From Agapetus fuscipes (Eukaryota; Arthropoda; Insecta; Trichoptera; Glossosomatidae): a stretch of DNA of 64,000 bases. The stretch lies in the NCBI GenBank assembly GCA_951799405.1, contig OX637356.1:15337229-15401228 (forward strand), read 5' to 3'. Positions 27,101 through 34,312 of the stretch are shown piece by piece. The stretch's first letter is position 1, and every line of letters begins with the position of its first letter. The notes below the pieces were generated by a model, which saw only the letters and a list, made by a program, of their open reading frames with translations, made no database searches and had not been told where the DNA came from. Position numbers and translations under genes: made by a program.

Positions 27101-28434
27101 CAAAGTCCAGATCCAGTCGAGAATGCAGTTTTCTCCTTATCTTTGGCATCCAATTCAACTTGCCAGTAGCCACTTTTCAGGTCCAATGTGGAAAAAATGG
27201 TGCATCCTGCCAATGTGTCCAAGGTGTCGTCAATCCTTGGCAGAGGGTAACTATCCTTTTTCGTAACATCGTTGAGCAGTCTGTAGTCCACACAAAATCT
27301 CGTGGTGCCATCCTTCTTTTTCACCAGTACCACCGGGGATGTCCAAGGGCTACTTGATGGTTCTATGATGCCATCCTTGCTCATGTCTTTGATGATCTTG
27401 TCAGCTTCTTCCCGCTTTGCAAAGGGTAGTCTTCTTGGAGCCTGTTTTATCGGTCTCGCTTCTCCGGTGTCTATGCTATGTCGCACTACCTTGGTTCTTC
27501 CCAGACGGCCATTAGAGTCCTCGAAAATGTTCTGGTAGCGGCAGATCAAACTCCTCACTCTCCGTTTGTTTTCCTCGGTTAGACCTTGGGAAGCGTCGTG
27601 GACCAGGGCTTCCAATTGTGTTGACAATTTGTTTCCTTCGCATGACATGTTTGTCATCTGTTGCACAATGGAAGTTATCCTCTCACATCTGCCCAAAACA
27701 AAACCTTCATTCATTTTAACTGGGTAGCTGTTCACATTCATGATCTTGACAGGAATGGTCTCCTTTGCGCGAATCACTGTTCTTGCCACCATGACTCCTT
27801 TGTTAACATTGTCCATGTTCTCCGGTTCTATCATACAGATTTGGTCATTTGTACTACTGGAATCCAGGCGGGCACTCACTATCATCTCGGATCGCCCCTT
27901 CACTTCGGTATTCTTGGCTAGGATAACACGTGCAGCCAGTTCTTTCCGTCTTTGCAGGATGACTTCTTCATTTCCAATTTTAATGGACCCTTTCTTTAAA
28001 TTTAAACTGCACCCAAATCTGTCCAGTATGTCCATTCCCAATATAACGTCTTCTTCAATGTTGGCCACCAACGTCCGATGATCAAAAGTGGTGCTGCCAA
28101 TTTGGAAGGTGGCAATCGTCTCCCCATACACCTGTGCTGACTCTCCCGTGGCGGTGTGCAGAGACCACTTTGTTGGTGCAATCTGCTTACCTCGTGCCAC
28201 TATGTCGCGTCTCAGAATTGTCCTGGTTGCTCCCGTGTCCACCAGTAGTTCACGAGTTACTCCATCTATTATGCCATTGATAAAAATGCTGCTGGCTTTT
28301 CCTCTCACGGTTGCGACAGTAGCAGCAGATTTCAGGGCCTCTCCAGCGTGGGTCAACGGTTGCCCCTTCCCATTAACCCTTTCTAGTTTTCCGCAGCCTG
28401 TTTTCTGGGTTTCTGAGGCTTGGGACACTTGGTG
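24166..28434 (-). CDS. pol: Gypsy Pol with C-terminal macrodomain-like region and CCCH finger
   Basis: A polyprotein read by -1 frameshift from gag; the open frame starts after TAG at 28437-28435 and has no ATG start. Positions count from GTG 28428. Protease: DTG at 64-66. RT ~335-515: LVYLDD with YLDD at 478-481. RNase H ~620-745: D625, E668, D693. Integrase: zinc-binding H858, H865, C895, C898; catalytic D927, D987, E1023 (DD35E); GPY/F-type module ~1135-1198. After that Pol usually ends. Here residues ~1243-1372 resemble a TARG1/OARD1-type macrodomain: KDLFEV, DMSRGIARVFRYKFG, YCLVV, IPKMGGGRANRDW and VGISVMVC align in order. The catalytic Lys and Asp of human TARG1 appear replaced (Pro and Ala), so binding rather than hydrolysis is likelier (inference). 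A CCCH finger, C1388-x7-C-x5-C-x3-H1406, closes the protein. Enzyme calls are firm; the macrodomain call is probable. Confidence 0.88.
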   Translation of the reverse strand, partial: HQVSQASETQKTGCGKLERVNGKGQPLTHAGEALKSAATVATVRGKASSIFINGIIDGVTRELLVDTGATRTILRRDIVARGKQIAPTKWSLHTATGESAQVYGETIATFQIGSTTFDHRTLVANIEEDVILGMDILDRFGCSLNLKKGSIKIGNEEVILQRRKELAARVILAKNTEVKGRSEMIVSARLDSSSTNDQICMIEPENMDNVNKGVMVARTVIRAKETIPVKIMNVNSYPVKMNEGFVLGRCERITSIVQQMTNMSCEGNKLSTQLEALVHDASQGLTEENKRRVRSLICRYQNIFEDSNGRLGRTKVVRHSIDTGEARPIKQAPRRLPFAKREEADKIIKDMSKDGIIEPSSSPWTSPVVLVKKKDGTTRFCVDYRLLNDVTKKDSYPLPRIDDTLDTLAGCTIFSTLDLKSGYWQVELDAKDKEKTAFSTGSGLWQFTVMPFGLCNAPATFERLMENVLRGLSWETCLVYLDDIIILGKDFNHQLRNLEQVFGRLQDAGLKLNPKKCNLFKKQVNYLGHIVSQRGVEVDPAKIKAVRDWPVLKDKHETRSFLGLCTYYRRFVPRFADIAKPLTKLTEENTRFHWSDSCAQAFEELKGRLTSAPILSYPRKDGKFILDTDASNVGIGGVLSQIQDGHETVLGYFSKVLSKPERNYCVTRRELLAVIKSVEHFRKYLYGRKFTLRTDHAALVWLLKFKNPEGQVARWIERLQEYDYDSEHRPGTLHRNADALSRRPCASDCKHCSKMEDKVAIVQRTTTEDEDWQDEKLAQDQLNDPDLKYVMEWAREGERPTWEKLAPLSPTVKAYWAQWGSIVIEGGFLKRKIEKEDGTLRRKQTLVPRSRVPEILGLLHGGTSGGHLGVKKTLEKVKERFYWINCSEDVKDWCRKCVTCATANGPQRKRRAPMRQYNVGSPFERIAIDIAGPFPTTEKGNKYIMVVMDYFSKWVEAYSIPNQEAVTVTEVLVTEFISRFGVPLELHSDQGRNFEAAIFQQMCERLGIYKTRTTALHPQSDGMVERMNRTVGRYLAKVVSSHQRDWDRHLPLFLLAYRSAVQETTKKTPSSILFGREMRLPCDLKFGCKPGEDLAGEDYVTDLRRRLDDIHDQVRMNIGEASDQMKERYDTRADSMGYKAGDWVWLFDPKRRQGYCPKLQRSWDGPYEILERINDVVYRIKKRPNGKPRVVHYNRLSPYLGDNDDQPAQKVRQCVASERSPAFETFWENAKAGQKFRHGVTTEVHKDLFEVTRDHTLACSVPEDLDMSRGIARVFRYKFGEPQPSSSPQGRALRLPKGRQQAYCLVVPDSSNLEEDYKALWDGLVELRDYMLEDQQARLAIPKMGGGRANRDWRIIRSMIEAVFSGVGISVMVCCEQAQPRTSGEKSVDCHFFLTTGCRRGSACPYLHRVKTVPGRNSLGGG

Positions 28435-29768
28435 CTAAGGTGGCCCAGCTGTCCGCAGTTCCAGCAGCGTGGGTCTCGTCTTCGAGGTCTCAGACGTTCC
28501 AGCACTTTTTCAATTAGCTCCTCGGTTGTAGGTAGCTTGACCTCCTCTGCCTCGACTGCACGAACCCTGGCGTGGCCCCTGATGGACTGTTTGACAGCCT
28601 CAAACTCGAGAGCTTGGCTGAGCGCCTCGTTCAAAGCCTTGGGATGGGCCAGTTTTACGGCTTGTTGCGTCTCCCATTCCCGCAATCCATTTAGGAACTT
28701 GTCCACTGCCAAGCTCTCACAGATGTCGTCGGAGGCTGTCGGGTAAGCGTCTCGTACCAGGCGGGCGATGTCCATTTCAAACTCCTGGAGGCTCTCGTTG
28801 GGCTTCTGCACCCTTGTGTTCAGCTGCGACTTGTACAGCTGCTCCAGGCACTTGTGGCCATAGCGCATATCCAAGCGCTGCTTCAGCTGCCCAAAGTTAC
28901 CACGGTTGTCCAGGGGTATGGCCTGCAGAACCCTGAGAGCGTCTCCTCGGAGCGACAGGCTGAGAACCGAAGCCTTCTTCTGCTGGCTCCAGGCTCCCAT
29001 CATGGCAGCCGTCTCAAAGAGGGTCAAGTATTCCTCCCACGACGTCTTCCCGTCGAAGGTTGGGAGGTTGTGCTTGGCTAGGGAAGGGTCATCATCCCCT
29101 CTTGTGATCCTGGTTGGAGTTGAGCATCCCTGGTCGGTCTCGTCGTGAAGGCCGCCTTTGGGGGAGATTCTGGTGGACTCCATCTGGCACTTGTCAGCCA
29201 GCTCGGCACGCAGACGGTCTTCCAGGTTTGACATCCGAGTCTCCATTTCCCCCTTCAGGGCCGAGAGGTTGGTTGTCATCTTCTCCTCTATTTCTCCTTT
29301 CAGGGTTGTGAGACTATCCGCTATCTCCGCCTTCAGGGTCCTGGCGTTGTCAGCCATCTCCGCCTTCAGGTCTTCCCTCAGGGTCTTGGAATTGTCAGCC
29401 ATTTTCTCCTCCAGGGTCCTGGCGTTGTCAGCCATCTTCTCCTCCAGCCCGGTCAGGTCCTCCTTCAGGGTCTTGGCGTTGTCAGCCATCTCCACTTTCA
29501 GGGTCTTGGCGTTGTCAGCCATCTCCCCTTTCAGCTTTTCCTCCATGGAAGTGAAGTTTCCGGTGATGCTGAGGTTTAGCTCGTCCAAGGCGCGGTCCCC
29601 TCCAGACGCCATGACAAAATATGCCGGGTCTTCGCCTGACTGTTCTAAGGCCTCCATGAGGCGTGCCTGTAAGGCCGCCTTCCCTCCTGAGGTCTCCAGG
29701 TCCCTCTCCAGAAGCTCATTTTTAAGCTCAGTGACTTTGAGGTCCTTGATGTTCACTTTGGTTGCCAT
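28383..29768 (-). CDS. gag: Gypsy Gag with SAP-like N-terminus and CCHC knuckle
   Basis: Capsid/nucleocapsid precursor forming the element's particles. The start is ATG at 29768 (MATKVN); the frame opens slightly earlier with TTG. Residues ~8-42 (DLKVTELKNELLERDLETSG...ALQARLMEAL) match the two-helix SAP motif, a DNA-binding fold. Residues ~65-195 are a coiled coil built of 11-residue repeats around MADNAKTLK. The capsid-like core follows (LPTFDGKTSWEEYLTLFE, then LRDG-type helices, QFEMDIARLVRDAYP), typical of Retrotrans_gag. CWNCGQLGHLSTKC near residue 440 is the RNA-binding CCHC knuckle. It overlaps pol by ~50 nt. Confidence 0.88.
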   Translation of the reverse strand: MATKVNIKDLKVTELKNELLERDLETSGGKAALQARLMEALEQSGEDPAYFVMASGGDRALDELNLSITGNFTSMEEKLKGEMADNAKTLKVEMADNAKTLKEDLTGLEEKMADNARTLEEKMADNSKTLREDLKAEMADNARTLKAEIADSLTTLKGEIEEKMTTNLSALKGEMETRMSNLEDRLRAELADKCQMESTRISPKGGLHDETDQGCSTPTRITRGDDDPSLAKHNLPTFDGKTSWEEYLTLFETAAMMGAWSQQKKASVLSLSLRGDALRVLQAIPLDNRGNFGQLKQRLDMRYGHKCLEQLYKSQLNTRVQKPNESLQEFEMDIARLVRDAYPTASDDICESLAVDKFLNGLREWETQQAVKLAHPKALNEALSQALEFEAVKQSIRGHARVRAVEAEEVKLPTTEELIEKVLERLRPRRRDPRCWNCGQLGHLSTKCPKPQKPRKQAAEN

Positions 29769-30432
29769 TTTTTTCAAAATTTACTTCAAAACAAAAATAT
29801 TTTTAAATTTATTTAATACAAGTTTTGAGTTTTATATATATAGCTGTTTTGAATACGTACTTTAGCAAAATAATAATTTATCTGATTACACTGATTGGTA
29901 GGTACTGTCTTTTAATATTTATTTTTAAATCACCAATATTTTTAACATAATAATGTCTGATAGTACATAATTATTTATTTCGTCTCAAGTCTTTCAAACA
30001 CACAGGTAGGTACTTAATGTACATTCACACACTTGTAAACAAAGGATAGTTATTCAAAAACTTTTTCTCGATGAATCTGGAACGTTCTTTTGTAATATTT
30101 TTCAAGATTTTTTTTATTTATTTATTTTATTTTTTTAATCACACACAATAATAAAAAAACTATGGTCCAATTTGATGACTTTCTCAATGCGGTAAAATAG
30201 TCATTATATTATGTCCAGAATTATGTTCCATATGATGTTCCAGAATTTATAAGCAACTTGCTTTTGCGTCTTTTCTTTTAACAAAAATTTATTTAAACAC
30301 TTGTTTTCACAAAAGTCAGTTCACACAAAGTTCAATTTGAATAAAGTTCATTTTAACACTATTTAATTTATTTTATTTATTTTTAGACAGAAGATCTTAA
30401 TTTTTCTTGACAATTCCGCACCTGACGCCAAT
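29769..30432 (-). other. Gypsy leader and primer-binding region
   Basis: AT-rich untranslated leader. TTGGCGTCAGGTGCGG lies immediately inside the 5' LTR (30416-30431 on plus), in the position of the tRNA primer-binding site; the tRNA was not identified. Confidence 0.6.
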
Positions 30433-30950
30433 TGTTACGAAATTAGGGTTCAATTGTCTTCAAATTAAAAATACACAGGTCTTCTTCAATAGTTATTTAT
30501 TTTACACAGTTACAAAATTTATTTTCACACTACTTTCTCGATTATTCCACTTGGTTTTGGTTCACTGATCAGATGACTTCGATGTGTTTGTAAGTCTCTA
30601 TGATACTGGCTCGCTCTGCAGGCCATTCGCACCTTTATACTCTTCAGAGCAGTATGATCCAGAACTAAAGTCGCCAGACGGTTCCAGAGTAATTATTACT
30701 TCTCGACGCTTCACGTACTACCTAGAGATACAACCAAAATCCTACCTACAAATGTAACACAGTATTCCTATAATTATAACAAATACCTACTTAGCCTAGA
30801 GAATTCTACACTTATACATAATTATCGATCTTACCTACCAATACTTTTGAGGATTCTTATAACTATAACTATCCATACTTATTTCAATATTTATATTTAC
30901 ATAACACTATAACTACCCATACTTATTTCAATATTTATATTTACATAACA
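30433..30950 (-). repeat. Gypsy 5' LTR
   Basis: 518 bp, the same sequence as 23648-24165 by eye, including the U3 tandem duplication. Confidence 0.92.
30633..30639 (-). promoter_or_regulatory. LTR TATA box
   Basis: TATAAAG on the minus strand, ~200 bp before the LTR end, in U3; conserved in the 62175 copy (62440-62446). Confidence 0.6.
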
Positions 30951-31136
30951 TTATTAAGATTATGAAAAAAAAAATTGTTTTGCAAAATATTTTACTATTG
31001 TAATATTATGTCTTTCAAAGGAAATAGGATAATATGTTAAACAATGGTTCTTTGTTCAAATTTTACCTACCAGGATAAAAAGGATTCTCGATTTTTGAAT
31101 GACATTTTTCTATGACTTATGCCTACCAAGTGACTT

Positions 31137-31362
31137 TATCTAAGCTGCAAGGATATGTTACATTGGGGATTCACATTATATGCATTATCACAAGCAGACA
31201 TGTACCAGTTCGCGCTTAAACATGCCGCATGTGGACCTTCAATAGAAAACCCGTATTTCAAATGAACATACACCCTGCAACTCCTGCCGACCTTCCCTGA
31301 AACAGGGTTGACATTGGCAAAGTGAACCATTTTCTACAGAATGGGTGTTCAGCCGCTTACCA
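31137..31362 (-). repeat. R250 copy
   Basis: TCTAAGCTGCAAGGATATG at the tail side to GGTGTTCAGCCGCTTACC at the head side; the head is truncated. 30951-31136 before it is unassigned AT-rich DNA. Confidence 0.8.
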
Positions 31363-31479
31363 TATATTGCATACAGCATATAATATTTGTTTATTTATTT
31401 TCGAAAAACATAAACATACGTGTAAGTACATAACATACGTGTACATAACATACAGGGTTTTTCCCCCAAACTCAGCTTT

Positions 31480-31670
31480 ATATAATATGTAGTGTAACTT
31501 CTTGCAGCGTTATCACCGAAGTGGCCATAGTAAACTTTTTATTTGCACAGGTAAGGTGGCCGGCCTTACTCACACTTCAGTTGAAGTGGGGGTTTTCCAG
31601 CTATCACAAGGGTGGTTCACATAAGTCTGAGTAAGCCATGCCGGTGGGTTTGAAATAAACACCTAAATCT
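31480..31670 (-). repeat. SINE unit-2 body fragment
   Basis: GTGTAACTTCTTGCAGCG to CGGTGGGTTTGAAATAAACAC: unit-2 body without its tRNA-like head. Confidence 0.6.
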
Positions 31671-31918
31671 AAATCTAAATCTAAGCTGCAAATATATGTA
31701 TCATTTGAGATTCATAATAAATGCATTCCCACAAGCAGACATGCATAATTTCGTGCTTACACATGCCGCATGTGGACCTACAATATAAAAAACCCAATAT
31801 CAAATGAACATAAGCCCTGCAACTCTTGCTGACCTTCCCTGAAGCAGGGGTGACATTGGCAAAGTGAACCATTTTTTACAGTATGGGTGGTCAGCCGCAT
31901 ACCAACCTATCAGTCAAG
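31662..31918 (-). repeat. R250 copy with (TAAATC)n tail
   Basis: Four TCTAAA-type tail repeats at left, then a full body to CTATCAGTCAAGG. Confidence 0.85.
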
Positions 31919-32059
31919 GAAACAACAACAACACCGAAACGGGAAATTATTTCTGACACCGTCGTTGGGGATCGAACTTTTACTCTCATTCTTTGTTAAA
32001 AATATATGATTTTTGTAACCCAACAACGAACGTATTAAACAAGAACGAAATTAAGCAAA

Positions 32060-32580
32060 CACATATAGTGTAACTTATTGCCCGCGTTATCCCCGAAGGG
32101 GTCGCATAGGGCAATTCGGGACCTATTTATTTTTACGGGTAAGGGGGCCGGCCTCACACCAACCCCTTCAGTTGAAGTGGAGGTTTCCCATCTCCCGAGG
32201 GGGTTATTTATTATTTCTTGTGAAGGCTGAGTAAGCCTTGCCGGTATTTTGGGCTTGAAATAAACATTGAACCTTTTTTCTCCGTATATAATGCAAGCAT
32301 TCTACCAACTGAGCTATCGACTGGACTTTTTACGAGCTTGGTCGTTGCCACAAGGCGCCAATCCTCAAGCAAGACCCAGTTGCTGTAAGGGTGGATGGCC
32401 CTTTGGTGACCGGTCATTGGTAAAGGTTTACGAATTTTTCAACCCAGCGAAGAGCAAATTTGTATATTTGGTAAAATTTGGCCAAACGCTATATTTTTTG
32501 TGCTCCGCTGGGATTCGAACCCACAAACTTCCATTCAGAGTCCGAAGTGTTATCACTGGACTACGGACCGGTCTGTTTTA
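32060..32580 (-). repeat. tRNA-tRNA dimeric SINE
   Basis: On plus: the unit-2 body (TAGTGTAACTTATTGCCCGC ...), its head (CTACCAACTGAGCTATCGAC), the unit-1 body (TTCAACCCAGCGAAGAGC) and its head (GGGATTCGAACCCACAAAC, GGACTACGGACCGGTC). It is therefore a minus-strand dimer. Confidence 0.75.
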
Positions 32581-32589
32581 AATAATATA

Positions 32590-33012
32590 AATTATATTAT
32601 TTTGTACTCCGTCGGGATTTAAACCACGACCCTTGTCTGGAGCGCTAATCACTAGAACACAGACCAGTCTATCCTATAATATATAAATATATTTTTAGAT
32701 TGCCGCCTTTGATTCTATATGACTCATCTATAATAGACTTCAGGTAAAGTCTTTTGAATTACCAACAAAGAAAGTAACAATACAAAAGTCCGACAAGCTG
32801 ATTCCTAGAAAACCCTGTCTACCTTTGTCTACAGCTTGTTGACATAATGATTTCCTTGTGCTTATAGTCACTTGCAGATTTGTTTTTTTTTTGTTTTCTG
32901 GTATGCTGGTTTTTATTTGAATGGCACTTTATAGTCACAGATTTTATTATTTCCCCCGAAACTCTTTTTGAATTGAAAAAGAATTATGAAATTAAAATAT
33001 ATTTTTTTTGTC
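32590..33012. other. Unassigned, with a decayed tRNA-like head
   Basis: 32600-32680 holds another degraded unit-1 head (CTCCGTCGGGATTTAAACC ... CACAGACCAGTC). The remainder to 33012 is AT-rich with nothing recognised. Confidence 0.4.
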
Positions 33013-33225
33013 TAATCTAATCTAATCTAAATTGCATAGATATGTTTCATATTACATTCATTCTCACAACCAGACACGTACAAGTTCGCGCTTGCAAATG
33101 CCTCAACATAAAAACCAAATCTCAAATGGACGTACACCCTGCAACTCTTGCCGTCCTTCCCTGAAACAAGGGTGACATTGGCAAAGCGAACCATTTTTAC
33201 AGCACGGGTGGTCAGCCTCATACTG
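33013..33225 (-). repeat. R250 copy, head truncated
   Basis: TAATCTAATCTAATCTAAATTGC tail to GGTGGTCAGCCTCATAC. Confidence 0.8.
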
Positions 33226-33378
33226 TGACAGACATTGTATTTGATCCTCAATTGTATTTTCAAGCAGTTTTAAATCAAGAACTCTGGATTTCGTTAATGA
33301 GTTTTGAATTACAATATTCCTTTTTCAGTTTAAAAAAACACGTCATTTACATATATCGTCGTCATACAAGAGAAATTG

Positions 33379-33441
33379 ACATTAATTAAAAACCTAATTG
33401 TTATACATATTATGTATAACAATTAGGTTTTTAATTAATGT
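33379..33441. repeat. Perfect 63-nt palindrome
   Basis: 31-bp arms (ACATTAATTAAAAACCTAAT... and its exact complement) around a single T. Confidence 0.9.
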
Positions 33442-33514
33442 GAAAAAGAGCTTAGTTTGATTTCTTGATTTCTTCTAATTAAAGTAAAGGGTCACACAAA
33501 ATAATGGCTATTGT

Positions 33515-34015
33515 GGCCGGTCCGTAGTTCAGTGGTAACACTTTAGACTCTGAATGGGAAGGTTTTGGGTTCGATTCCCGGCGGAGCACAAAAAATATAC
33601 CATTTATATTTTAAAATTTGCTCTTCGCTGGGTTGAGAAATTCATAAACCTTTACCAATGACTGGTCACTAAAGGTCCATCCAGCCTTACAGCAACTGGG
33701 TCTAGCCTGAGAATTGGCGCTTTGTAGCGACAAAAATCAAGCTCGTAAAAAGGTCGATAGCTCATATGGTAGAATGCTTTCATTCCATGCCGAGAGCAAG
33801 TGTTCGATCTCAAGGTTTACCTACTCAGCTTTCACAAGAAATGAGAACCAGCCCCCCCGGGAGCTGGGAAACCCCCACTTCAACTGAAAGTGGTTGTTGT
33901 AAGGCCGACCCCCTTACCTGTAAAAATAAATAGGTACCGAATGGCCACATGCGACCCCTTCAGGTATAACACAGGCAAGAAGTTACACTATATATGTAGC
34001 TTAGTTGCGTTTTTT
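33515..34015 (+). repeat. tRNA-tRNA dimeric SINE (best-preserved copy)
   Basis: Unit 1: A box TAGTTCAGTGG (33525) and B box GGTTCGATTCC (33568), then the body with GCTCTTCGCTGGGTTGAG. Unit 2: a second head TAGCTCATATGGTAGAATGC (33758) and GTTCGATCTC (33802), then the body with CCACTTCAACTGAAAGTGG and CGACCCCTTCAGGTATAAC, ending GTAGCTTAGTTGCG. 34016-34192 is the right arm of the TTAA element. Confidence 0.8.
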
Positions 34016-34196
34016 TTTTTTGCGTGACGGGAGTTCCACAAAATCGTATGTAAAAAAAACTCTACAAACGGCAATAGCAAGTCGAGCATAGTTTGTGGGG
34101 CTAAATCCATACGGTCTGAGGCGAAAGGGGATGGGGGGAAACGGGTCGCAAATTTGACAGCTATCGGCGCGGTGCAACATGAGAGCGCACCCTTAA

Positions 34197-34312
34197 TGGA
34201 CCTAATGCAGTGTCAGTAAGAGAAGCACACAAAGTTGGTTTGAGTGTTTTCAATCCGGGAATTTTGATGTTAAAGATGCACCTTGCTCTGGTCGCCCTGT
34301 TACAGATAAAAT
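34197..34312 (+). pseudogene. mariner transposase, piece 2
   Basis: Reads GPNAVSVREAHKVGLSV, then FQSGNFDVKDAPCSGRPVTD: the linker between the two DNA-binding motifs of mariner transposases (a GRPV AT-hook-like motif). It continues piece 1 directly after removal of the TTAA element and ends in the target duplication GATAAAAT (34305-34312). Confidence 0.8.

Larger units (their letters stand above)
23648..30950 (-). mobile_element. Ty3/Gypsy LTR retrotransposon, complete structure
   Basis: 7,303 bp, with 4-bp target duplication TTAT (23644-23647, 30951-30954). The two 518-bp LTRs (TG...CA) showed no difference by eye, suggesting a recent insertion. Reading on the minus strand: 5' LTR, primer-binding region, long leader, gag (29768), pol in an overlapping frame, purine tract, 3' LTR. 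No envelope gene is present between pol and the 3' LTR. A second copy begins at 62175. Confidence 0.92.
19556..34192. mobile_element. TTAA-flanked element, piggyBac-type, loaded with nested insertions
   Basis: Ends GGGTGCGCACCACG (left) and ...GCGCACCC (right) form a short inverted repeat of ~8-13 bp flanked by TTAA on both sides (19552-19555, 34193-34196), the piggyBac signature. The mariner reading frame rejoins across it. No transposase was recognised, so it is a non-autonomous copy. Most of its 14.6 kb is later insertions (Gypsy, hAT, SINEs, R250). Confidence 0.7.

Noticed and set aside
33515..33600. tRNA-like sequences with A and B boxes (also 22724, 40378, 23600, 32560)
   Set aside because: Each continues into a SINE body, acceptor stems pair poorly, and they recur in dimers, so they are not tRNA genes.
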